Below, in pieces: positions 1-5,067 of a DNA stretch of 7,669 bases. Numbering within the stretch: the stretch's first letter is position 1; each line of letters begins with the position of its first letter. The notes under the pieces are model-generated. The model was not told the origin of the DNA. It saw only the letters and a program-made list of their open reading frames with translations, and did not search any database. The stretch spans positions 1-7,669 of the forward strand of contig JAFVTJ010000074.1 of NCBI GenBank assembly GCA_017503305.1. Direction: 5' to 3'. The translations under genes were made by a program, and so were the position numbers. The stretch is from Clostridia bacterium. Its GTDB lineage: Bacteria; Bacillota_A; Clostridia; Oscillospirales; Acutalibacteraceae.

Positions 1-1163
1 GCCGCTTGCAGATATTTTAGCCTGCCGTCATCGGTATCAAGCGCTAATCCGTTAGCCGCCATCAAAAGCTTATATTCAATATCGCTTACCGCTCCCGAAA
101 GGAGTGCGCGGAACCTATCAGGTCCGTTGTTTTTAATAAATTCATCAGGGTCTTTGCCATCGGGGATTACTACCACCCTTACGTTAAGGCCTGTATTTTC
201 GAGCATTTGTGAAGCTCGGCGTATTGCCTTTTGCCCTGCGGCATCAGCATCGAGCATCAACACAATTTCTTTAGTGTAACGCGCAATCAAATTAACCTGT
301 TCGGGCGTAAAAGCCGTGCCTAAGGGGGCCACCGCGTTATTAAACCCTGCTTGGTGAAGGGATATAACGTCCATATTGCCTTCTACCAAAATGATTTGCT
401 CGCTACAGTTATTTTTAGCATAATTTATGCCGAAAAGGTTTTCACTCTTTTTATAAACGGGGGTGTCCGATGTGTTAACATACTTGCCACCCATTTTATC
501 CTCACCCGGCATAGCTCGTCCGCTAAAGCCCACAACATTACCGCGAATATTTATAATCGGGAACATAACGCGTTTTCTGAAACGGTCATAATAACTGCCG
601 CGTTGGCTTTTGCCAATAACGTTGGCCGTCATCATTTCGCTTATAGTATAGCCCTTACCTTTAAGGTGATTTATAAGGCTATCCCAACTATCAGGTGCGG
701 CGCCAAGGCCGAACTGCTTAATAGTTTTAAGGCTAAGCCCGCGGCCCAAAAGATAGTTTAAAGCCCATTTGCCATCCTCACTCATTAAATAGCTATGGAA
801 AAACTTCGCAGTTTCACGGTTAATATCATAAACCTTGTTTTTAAGACGCTGCATACTGTCGTCATAGCCATCTTGCGGGAGTGTTACACCGCTTTTTTCG
901 GCCAAAAGCTTTACCGATTCAATATAATCGAGATTTTCAATAAGACCCGTAAAGGTTACAACGTCGCCGCCAACACCACAGCCAAAGCAATAAAACGATC
1001 CGTTTTCGGGATAAACTGTAAAGGATGGGGTTTTTTCGCTATGGAAAGGACAAAGCCCCACCAAGTTTTTACCTCTTCGCTTTAAATTTACGTACTGCGA
1101 AATGGTATTTTCAATATCGTTACGGTATTTAATTTCTTCAATAACCTCGTGCGGTATTGCCAC
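1..1163 (-). CDS. dnaG: DNA primase DnaG (C-terminal part outside the window)
   Basis: DnaG makes the short RNA primers for lagging-strand synthesis at the replication fork. The reading frame is open without a stop from a GTG at 1163 to the left edge, giving 387 residues of a protein usually near 600. The N-terminal CHC2 zinc finger is present (C38, H41, C59, C62, the first pair in LCPFH), then the catalytic core with DRFRKRVMFPI and the FSGRAM motif, then a TOPRIM fold with E261 in VEGNMDV and the acidic pair D305/D307 in LDADAAG. The C-terminal helicase-binding domain lies beyond the edge. The GTG start is supported by AGGAGG at 1171-1176, seven bases away. The gene follows dgt by 31 bases with no hairpin between, so the two are probably cotranscribed. 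The residue after EG is Asn where Tyr is common. In Clostridia rpoD often follows, which cannot be seen here. Confidence 0.97.
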   Translation of the reverse strand, partial: MAIPHEVIEEIKYRNDIENTISQYVNLKRRGKNLVGLCPFHSEKTPSFTVYPENGSFYCFGCGVGGDVVTFTGLIENLDYIESVKLLAEKSGVTLPQDGYDDSMQRLKNKVYDINRETAKFFHSYLMSEDGKWALNYLLGRGLSLKTIKQFGLGAAPDSWDSLINHLKGKGYTISEMMTANVIGKSQRGSYYDRFRKRVMFPIINIRGNVVGFSGRAMPGEDKMGGKYVNTSDTPVYKKSENLFGINYAKNNCSEQIILVEGNMDVISLHQAGFNNAVAPLGTAFTPEQVNLIARYTKEIVLMLDADAAGQKAIRRASQMLENTGLNVRVVVIPDGKDPDEFIKNNGPDRFRALLSGAVSDIEYKLLMAANGLALDTDDGRLKYLQA

Positions 1164-1194
1164 AACCCCACCTCCTTTTAAAAACTAAATCTTT

Positions 1195-2193
1195 TTATAT
1201 CTTCCAAGCCTTAGGAATATAAATATCGGAATAAACAGTTATAGCGTAATGGTCGGTCATACCGGCAATATAGTCTGCTATTGCACGGGTTTTGCCGTCA
1301 ATTTCCATTATTTTAATATATTCATCGCCCATTTTTTCGGGATTTTTTGAAAAATAGTTAAACAACGCTTCAATAATACCTAAAACCTTGGTCTCTTCCG
1401 ACTTAGCCTTAGGATTTTTATAAACCTCGCTATACATAAATTCGTGCAGCATATTAGAATAGGTTTCGGTTTTTTCATCCATAACAATATCGGTAGTGCT
1501 GTTGTCTACAATTGACTGCACCAAGCTTGTTATACGGGCAGTTTTGGTATAGCCTAAGTTTTCCAAAATTTCTTTTGGGATTTGAGAGGTTTGAAGCACA
1601 CCCGCACGCAAAGCATCATCAATATCGTGGTTCATATAAGCAATACGGTCGGCATAGCGCACCACCTTGCCCTCCAAGGTGTCGGCAAACTTACCTTTTG
1701 TGTGGCGTTCAATACCGTTTAAAACTTCGTAAGTAAGGTTAAGGCCACGGCCTTGCTTTTCTATCCTTTCGCAAACACGCACGCTTTGCTCATAGTGGGT
1801 AAAATCAAAGGGCATAATCTCGTTAAGAGCGTGTTCACCTGCGTGACCAAAGGGAGTATGTCCCAAATCGTGTCCTAAAGCAATGGCTTCGGTCAAATCC
1901 TCGTTAAGCCTTAATGCCCTTGCCATTGTTCGCGCAATTTGTGAAACCTCAAGTGTGTGGGTGAGTCTTGTGCGGTAATGGTCCGATTCAGGTGATAAGA
2001 ACACCTGTGTTTTATGCTTTAATCTTCTAAATGCCTTAGAGTGAATTATACGATCGCGGTCACGTTGAAAATCGGTTCGTAAATCACATTTTGCTTCCTC
2101 GCGTAATCTACCCTTGGTATTCATAGCAAGCATTGCATTTTCGCTAAGTATCAATTTTTCGTTTTGTTCGGTTATAATTCTTGGACTGGACAT
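1195..2193 (-). CDS. dgt: HD-domain deoxyguanosinetriphosphate triphosphohydrolase-like protein
   Basis: This is a dGTPase-family enzyme of the HD superfamily, expected to cleave dNTPs to the deoxynucleoside and triphosphate in the cytoplasm; whether dGTP is its preferred substrate cannot be read from sequence. The protein has 332 residues, typical of the short Clostridial type. The metal ligands are visible: H79 in RLTHTLEV, the HD pair H108/D109 in ALGHDLGHTPFGH, and D182 in YADRIAY. RDRDRIIHSKAFRRL near residues 45-58 is also typical of the family. I chose the ATG at 2193 because AAGGAG lies eight bases upstream (2202-2207). The frame remains open to an ATG at 2277, but that would add 28 residues without family likeness and overlap yigZ. 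It lies between yigZ (49-base gap) and dnaG (31-base gap), a common pairing with dnaG in Clostridia. Confidence 0.95.
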   Translation of the reverse strand: MSSPRIITEQNEKLILSENAMLAMNTKGRLREEAKCDLRTDFQRDRDRIIHSKAFRRLKHKTQVFLSPESDHYRTRLTHTLEVSQIARTMARALRLNEDLTEAIALGHDLGHTPFGHAGEHALNEIMPFDFTHYEQSVRVCERIEKQGRGLNLTYEVLNGIERHTKGKFADTLEGKVVRYADRIAYMNHDIDDALRAGVLQTSQIPKEILENLGYTKTARITSLVQSIVDNSTTDIVMDEKTETYSNMLHEFMYSEVYKNPKAKSEETKVLGIIEALFNYFSKNPEKMGDEYIKIMEIDGKTRAIADYIAGMTDHYAITVYSDIYIPKAWKI

Positions 2194-2201
2194 AATTCTC
2201 A

Positions 2202-2207
2202 CTCCTT
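2202..2207 (-). promoter_or_regulatory. Ribosome binding site deciding the dgt start
   Basis: AAGGAG on the minus strand lies eight bases before the ATG at 2193. It selects that start over the in-frame ATG at 2277. Confidence 0.85.
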
Positions 2208-2242
2208 CATTATATATATTAGTAAAAAAATCGCAAAAACCT

Positions 2243-2872
2243 CTATTTTTCTTTAAAAGGAACCATTTTTTTCTCAATTTCTTCTAAATTGAGCCTTGCA
2301 CTAAAGGTTTCGGTCAATTTTTTGGCAAATCCATCTACAAATTCGTCCTTAAGACAAAAGGTAACGGCCACCTTATCGGTGAATTCGGTATTTTCAATAT
2401 TACCCTCATACGAAGCAATTAAATTTGTCAGTCTGCCGTGATCTGTATAATCACAATTTATATATAAAAGGGTGCTGGGTATCATAACAAAAACCTCGCA
2501 GGCCGAAAGACAATCCTGCACTGATTTTGAATAAGCCCTTACAAGTCCGCCTGTGCCCAATAGCACACCGCCAAAATATCTTGTTACAACCACCGCAATA
2601 TCGGTAACACCCGAACCCAAAACAACGTCAAGCATAGGCTTGCCTGCCGTACCGTGAGGTTCACCATCATCAGAAAATCGGCAATTTTTACCCTGTTGCA
2701 AGGAATAAGCAAAGCAGTTGTGGGTGGCATCCCAATATTTTGTGCGCATTTCTTCCAAAAAGGCGGCAGCCTCTTGCTCGGTTTCGCAGTGGCGCACAGT
2801 AGTAATAAAACGCGAGCGTTTTTCTACGTATTCGGTTTGATTTTGGCCAAAAATTGTAGCGTACTGCTTCAA
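2243..2872 (-). CDS. yigZ: YigZ/IMPACT family protein (UPF0029)
   Basis: A 209-residue member of the YigZ/IMPACT family, whose biochemical role in bacteria is not settled; the eukaryotic homologue IMPACT acts in translational control through GCN1/GCN2, which should not be transferred directly. The N-terminal UPF0029 domain (about residues 15-125) shows the family signatures: KRSRFI at 18-23, FSDDGEPHGTAGKPM at 66-80 and VVVTRYFGGVLLGTGGLVRAY at 94-114. The C-terminal part (about 135-205) fits the ferredoxin-like DUF1949 domain. The start is a TTG at 2872 with an AGGGGGTG ribosome binding site five bases upstream. A terminator-like hairpin ends about 20 bases before this TTG, leaving no room for a promoter, so expression probably depends on readthrough from rpmE or a promoter inside rpmE. 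The stop lies 49 bases before dgt. Confidence 0.93.
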   Translation of the reverse strand: MKQYATIFGQNQTEYVEKRSRFITTVRHCETEQEAAAFLEEMRTKYWDATHNCFAYSLQQGKNCRFSDDGEPHGTAGKPMLDVVLGSGVTDIAVVVTRYFGGVLLGTGGLVRAYSKSVQDCLSACEVFVMIPSTLLYINCDYTDHGRLTNLIASYEGNIENTEFTDKVAVTFCLKDEFVDGFAKKLTETFSARLNLEEIEKKMVPFKEK

Positions 2873-2877
2873 AAAAG

Positions 2878-2885
2878 CACCCCCT
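2878..2885 (-). promoter_or_regulatory. Ribosome binding site for the TTG start of yigZ
   Basis: Minus-strand AGGGGGTG, five bases from the TTG at 2872, is one G-for-A change from the ideal AGGAGGTG. It follows directly on the hairpin at 2893-2930. Confidence 0.65.
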
Positions 2886-2892
2886 AAGATTT

Positions 2893-2930
2893 AAAAAACC
2901 GCAACCGCCGGTAACGGCAGTGCGGTTTTT
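2893..2930 (-). terminator. Rho-independent terminator or attenuator after rpmE
   Basis: On the minus strand the ten-base arms 2921-2930 and 2894-2903 pair (AAAAACCGCA with TGCGGTTTTT). An inner four-base stem, 2907-2910 with 2915-2918, is capped by a GTAA/TTAC loop. The minus strand then reads TTTTTT at 2893-2898. The structure starts six bases after the rpmE stop. The arms carry runs of A and T on opposite sides, so it could terminate on both strands, although nothing appears to be transcribed toward it on the plus strand. Because yigZ begins about 20 bases further on, partial termination (attenuation) is as likely as a true operon end. Confidence 0.85.
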
Positions 2931-2936
2931 AGATAA

Positions 2937-3140
2937 TTATTTTCCAAGATTGAAACGCTTGTTGAATCTATCAACACGTCCGCCGGTATCAACCAACTTT
3001 TGCTTACCTGTAAAGAACGGATGACATTTAGAGCAAATATCCAAGCGGATATCCTTTTTAGTGGAACGAGTTTCGAACTCAGCACCGCAAGCGCACTTAA
3101 TTGTTACCTTCTCATACTTAGGATGAAGTCCTTCTTTCAT
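2937..3140 (-). CDS. rpmE: 50S ribosomal protein L31, zinc-binding (C+) form
   Basis: L31 sits on the large subunit near the central protuberance and contributes to the bridge with the small subunit. The protein has 67 residues, beginning MKEGLHPKY. It carries the zinc-site cysteines of the C+ class, C16 and C18 (KCACG) and C36 and C39 ([12 protein letters not shown]), so this copy needs zinc. In many bacteria a cysteine-free paralogue replaces it under zinc starvation through Zur; none is in this window. I prefer the ATG at 3140, eight bases after AAAGGAG. The in-frame GTG at 3149 would overlap that binding site and add three residues before the usual MKxGLHP start. The gene has its own promoter (3175-3203) and diverges from rpmH. 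A hairpin follows at 2893-2930. Confidence 0.97.
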   Translation of the reverse strand: MKEGLHPKYEKVTIKCACGAEFETRSTKKDIRLDICSKCHPFFTGKQKLVDTGGRVDRFNKRFNLGK

Positions 3141-3148
3141 CGTTGTCA

Positions 3149-3155
3149 CTCCTTT
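3149..3155 (-). promoter_or_regulatory. Ribosome binding site deciding the rpmE start
   Basis: Minus-strand AAAGGAG lies eight bases from the ATG at 3140. The alternative GTG at 3147-3149 shares its last base, which rules that start out in practice. Confidence 0.85.
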
Positions 3156-3174
3156 CTATCACATTAGCCAAACT

Positions 3175-3203
3175 ATAATAGCATACTTTTTTTCAAAATG
3201 CAA
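3175..3203 (-). promoter_or_regulatory. Probable rpmE promoter (extended -10)
   Basis: On the minus strand, TATTAT (3175-3180) is preceded by TGC, giving an extended -10. A poor -35, TTGCAT (3198-3203), lies 17 bases upstream. Distance to the ribosome binding site allows a short leader. A-rich tracts upstream may help polymerase binding. Confidence 0.7.
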
Positions 3204-3226
3204 GTATTTTTTTTGCGGTTTAAAAT

Positions 3227-3242
3227 ATTTATTTAAATAAAT
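3227..3242. repeat. Perfect 16-bp AT palindrome between the divergent promoters
   Basis: ATTTATTTAAATAAAT reads the same on both strands. It ends 11 bases before the rpmH -35 and lies 23 bases beyond the rpmE -35. It may be part of an A/T-rich UP element or a protein-binding site. Palindromes of this composition also arise by chance in AT-rich DNA. Confidence 0.6.
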
Positions 3243-3253
3243 GAAAATTTTTG

Positions 3254-3283
3254 TTGACATAAAGGTGGTCTTTAGGGTATAAT
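3254..3283 (+). promoter_or_regulatory. Strong consensus promoter of the rpmH operon
   Basis: TTGACA (3254-3259) and TATAAT (3278-3283) are both perfect sigma-A hexamers with an 18-base spacer. The AT-rich stretch just upstream (about 3205-3250) resembles an UP element, as expected for a ribosomal protein promoter. The leader to the rpmH start would be about 70 bases. Confidence 0.93.
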
Positions 3284-3344
3284 TTACACTTGCAAGGTTA
3301 TGTGCATATTTTTTGTGCCTTTATATAACCGTAACGTTAAAACT

Positions 3345-3351
3345 AAGGAGG
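3345..3351 (+). promoter_or_regulatory. Ribosome binding site for the TTG start of rpmH
   Basis: AAGGAGG lies nine bases before the TTG at 3361. It fixes the start that gives the canonical MKRTYQP N-terminus. Confidence 0.9.
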
Positions 3352-3360
3352 GTACCGAAA

Positions 3361-3495
3361 TTGAAAAGAACATATCAACCTAAAAAGCTTCACCGTAAGA
3401 AAGAGCACGGTTTCTTAAAGAGAATGGCTACTGCTAACGGCCGCAAAGTTCTTGCACGCCGCAGAGCAAAAGGAAGAAAGAAATTGTCATACTAA
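3361..3495 (+). CDS. rpmH: 50S ribosomal protein L34
   Basis: L34 is a small, highly basic large-subunit protein. The 44 residues match the family from end to end: [10 protein letters not shown] at the N-terminus, HGFLKRMAT in the middle and the [17 protein letters not shown] tail that binds 23S rRNA. The start is TTG, set by AAGGAGG at 3345-3351 and by exact agreement with the family N-terminus; upstream in-frame codons would add unrelated residues. It is the first gene of the rpmH-rnpA-yidD-yidC-jag operon, driven by the consensus promoter at 3254-3283. The stop codon lies inside the 5' arm of the hairpin at 3494-3517, so a terminating ribosome would cover part of that stem. In many Bacillota dnaA lies upstream of rpmH; here the neighbour is rpmE, on the other strand. 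Confidence 0.98.
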   Translation: MKRTYQPKKLHRKKEHGFLKRMATANGRKVLARRRAKGRKKLSY

Positions 3496-3523
3496 AAGCC
3501 ACTTCCATGTGGCTTTTACTTTT
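3494..3523 (+). terminator. Terminator-like attenuator hairpin between rpmH and rnpA
   Basis: The nine-base arms AAAAGCCAC (3494-3502) and GTGGCTTTT (3509-3517) enclose the six-base loop TTCCAT. The T-rich stretch TTTTACTTTT follows. The 5' arm includes two bases of the rpmH stop codon, and the rnpA ATG begins ten bases after the stem. No promoter for rnpA is evident, so complete termination would silence the operon; partial attenuation that lowers rnpA relative to rpmH is the likely role (inference). Confidence 0.75.
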
Positions 3524-3526
3524 ATT

Positions 3527-3886
3527 ATGAAAATAATAAAACTTAAAAGTAACCGCGACTTTCGCCGTGTATACCAAAGAGGTAAGTCCTACGTTTGCCC
3601 CTATTTTGTAGTTTACGTTAATCCTAATCGCTCGGGCGATATAAGGCTTGGTATTACAGTGGGCAAAAAAATCGGCAATGCCGTAAAGCGCAATCGTGCA
3701 AAGCGCGTTATCACGGCAGCCTTTCGCGCGGTTTACCCGTATCTTTTAGCGGGAACCGATTTTGTAATTGTGGCCCGTACACGTATTTTAGACGTTAAAA
3801 GCACCAAGGTAGAAGCATTGCTTTCAAAAATTTTAAGTGATAACGGTGCTTTACAATCACAAACTAATGAAAAAACTGTTAATTAA
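3527..3886 (+). CDS. rnpA: Ribonuclease P protein component
   Basis: RnpA is the protein subunit that helps the catalytic RNase P RNA bind and cleave pre-tRNA 5' leaders. The protein has 119 residues, normal for the family. It shows the N-terminal motif [16 protein letters not shown] (6-21), the [17 protein letters not shown] segment (40-56) and the RNR signature (R55-N56-R57, in KRNRAKR) that contacts the RNA. The ATG at 3527 gives the standard N-terminus. The frame is open further upstream into rpmH, but that extension looks unlike the family. No Shine-Dalgarno sequence is visible; the nine bases before the ATG are pyrimidine-rich and abut the hairpin at 3494-3517. Its 3' end overlaps yidD by 20 bases, which suggests translational coupling. 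Confidence 0.96.
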   Translation: MKIIKLKSNRDFRRVYQRGKSYVCPYFVVYVNPNRSGDIRLGITVGKKIGNAVKRNRAKRVITAAFRAVYPYLLAGTDFVIVARTRILDVKSTKVEALLSKILSDNGALQSQTNEKTVN

Positions 3887-4088
3887 ACTAATCAGATTTT
3901 ATCAAACCGCAATTTCTCCCCGCAAAATTGCCTGCTGCCGTTTCGAGCCTTCCTGCTCACAATACGCCATTGAGGCTATTACAATCCACGGCGCCTTTAA
4001 GGGCAGTTTGCTCGCTATTTGGAGAATTTTGAGATGTAACCCCTTTTGCAAGGGTGGGTACGACCCCGTGCCCGAGAAAAAACGTTAA
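3867..4088 (+). CDS. yidD: Membrane protein insertion efficiency factor YidD
   Basis: YidD is a small membrane-associated protein that helps insertion of YidC-dependent inner-membrane proteins. The 73 residues cover the whole family: an amphipathic N-terminal helix ([18 protein letters not shown]), the cysteine-rich core with C23, C24 and C30 ([10 protein letters not shown]), HGAFKG at 41-46, and [14 protein letters not shown] at 56-69 with C57 and C61. The ATG at 3867 lies within the last codons of rnpA (20-base overlap, different frame). The family N-terminus begins exactly there, so I reject the in-frame upstream start near 3837. There is no clear Shine-Dalgarno sequence, so translation probably depends on ribosomes finishing rnpA. 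The rnpA-yidD-yidC order is widely conserved. Confidence 0.96.
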   Translation: MKKLLIKLIRFYQTAISPRKIACCRFEPSCSQYAIEAITIHGAFKGSLLAIWRILRCNPFCKGGYDPVPEKKR

Positions 4089-4129
4089 TTTGAAAATTAC
4101 CATTTAAACTTGAATGGATGGGTGTATAA

Positions 4130-5050
4130 ATGAACAAATTATTCAGTATTATTAACATTCCGCTGGCGTGGGTGTTGAATTTTTTTGCAAGCGCTTTTCA
4201 AGGCAACTTTGCCGCTGCAGTATTTCTTTTTACATTACTTATAAATATCGTTTTTATTCCGCTTACCATTAAAAGCCAAAAATCTTCGGTGCAACAAATG
4301 CGCATTAAGCCCAAGCTTGACGAGCTTAAAAAGAAGTATGGCGATGATAAACAAGCTTATTCACAGGCTATGAGCCAGCTCTACCAAGAAGAAAACGTTT
4401 CTATGTCGGGCGGCTGTCTTCCTATGATTTTACGTCTTGTAATAATGATGAGCATCTACTACCTTATTATGAGCCCTATCACCTACCTTATGGACGTAGA
4501 TTCAGGCGTTATTACTTCCGCTACCGAAGCTTTAAAGGCTACCGGTGTTAAAATTGTTGAAGGCAGAAGTGAGCTTCAAATCATAAATGCTGTTTTGGGT
4601 GGTCAAATTTCTTCACCCGAAATTTTAGAAGCCACAAAAAGCATCGATTTCTCTTTCTTCGGCATTAACCTTACCGAAACACCTAAGTTTTCTTTCAACA
4701 TTTTTGGCGACTTCCAGATTATTTGGATTATGCCTCTTTTAGCCTTTGCCGCACAAATGCTTACAAGCTTTCTTTCCACAAAAATGCAAAAGAAAACCAA
4801 TCCCGATGCCCCCAGTATGACAGGTATGTTATTAATGATGCCTTTAATCTCGCTATTTATCGGCTTTAGCTTACCCGGCGGTGTTACATTCTATTGGGCT
4901 TGTTCTTCGCTTATAGGCGGTCTTCTTCAAATTGCTGTTCAGCATTTTTATGGTCCGCACAAGCTTTTAGCAAACGAACGCGCGAAGGAACTCGCAAAAC
5001 AATGTGATTTTGAAGCAGGCCAAATTAAAAAACTTGGCAACGACAACTAA
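4130..5050 (+). CDS. yidC: Membrane protein insertase YidC/OxaA (SpoIIIJ-like)
   Basis: YidC inserts and folds membrane proteins, alone or with SecYEG. The 306 residues follow the Gram-positive five-helix plan without a large periplasmic domain: TM1 about 27-47, a cytoplasmic charged hairpin 50-90 (KPKLDELKKKYGDDKQ), TM2 about 96-120 after GGCLP, TM3 about 196-215, and TM4/TM5 about 232-272 with the FSLPGGVTFYW turn. No lipobox signal peptide is present, unlike B. subtilis SpoIIIJ. Two groove positions are unusual: Asn39 (INIVFIPLT) stands where Arg or Lys is normal, and Arg102 (MILRLV) stands where the family usually has Gln. The outer loop between TM2 and TM3 (about 122-195) is longer than I expect. 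The ATG at 4130 has only a weak GGGTG five bases upstream; yidD ends 41 bases before. Confidence 0.95.
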   Translation: MNKLFSIINIPLAWVLNFFASAFQGNFAAAVFLFTLLINIVFIPLTIKSQKSSVQQMRIKPKLDELKKKYGDDKQAYSQAMSQLYQEENVSMSGGCLPMILRLVIMMSIYYLIMSPITYLMDVDSGVITSATEALKATGVKIVEGRSELQIINAVLGGQISSPEILEATKSIDFSFFGINLTETPKFSFNIFGDFQIIWIMPLLAFAAQMLTSFLSTKMQKKTNPDAPSMTGMLLMMPLISLFIGFSLPGGVTFYWACSSLIGGLLQIAVQHFYGPHKLLANERAKELAKQCDFEAGQIKKLGNDN

Positions 5051-5053
5051 TTT

Positions 5054-5060
5054 AAGGAGG
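5054..5060 (+). promoter_or_regulatory. Ribosome binding site for the TTG start of jag
   Basis: AAGGAGG lies seven bases before the TTG at 5068, a near-ideal site. It lies in the 17-base gap after yidC. Confidence 0.92.
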
Positions 5061-5067
5061 AGCACTC

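Noticed and set aside
351..1085. Plus-strand open frames of 136 and 96 codons across dnaG
   Set aside because: They lie antisense to a continuous, motif-complete dnaG frame, resemble no family and lack ribosome binding sites.
2209..2214. TATAAT on the minus strand just before dgt as a promoter
   Set aside because: A start about seven bases downstream would fall on the dgt ribosome binding site, and no good -35 lies 16-18 bases upstream.
2194..2277. Upstream ATG extending dgt by 28 residues
   Set aside because: It would overlap yigZ, has no binding site, and the added residues look unlike the family; AAGGAG at 2202-2207 points to 2193.
2891..3085. 64-codon minus-strand frame overlapping rpmE
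   Set aside because: It is out of frame with L31, which is complete and canonical, and it runs through the terminator hairpin.
3150..3360. Replication origin beside rpmH
   Set aside because: AT-rich with a palindrome, but no DnaA boxes and no dnaA gene; the features are explained by two divergent promoters.
3452..3526. rnpA extended upstream into rpmH, as in the nested Thermus arrangement
   Set aside because: The frame is open, but the added residues match no Rnp[17 protein letters not shown] from 3527 is the usual N-terminus. A GTG at 3509 inside the hairpin also lacks a binding site.
4100..4117. Small hairpin CCATT/AATGG before yidC
   Set aside because: Only five pairs with an eight-base loop and no T-run; too weak to call.
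4603..4800. Antisense frames within yidC, jag and murA
   Set aside because: Shadows of well-conserved genes; none shows a plausible start region or family likeness.
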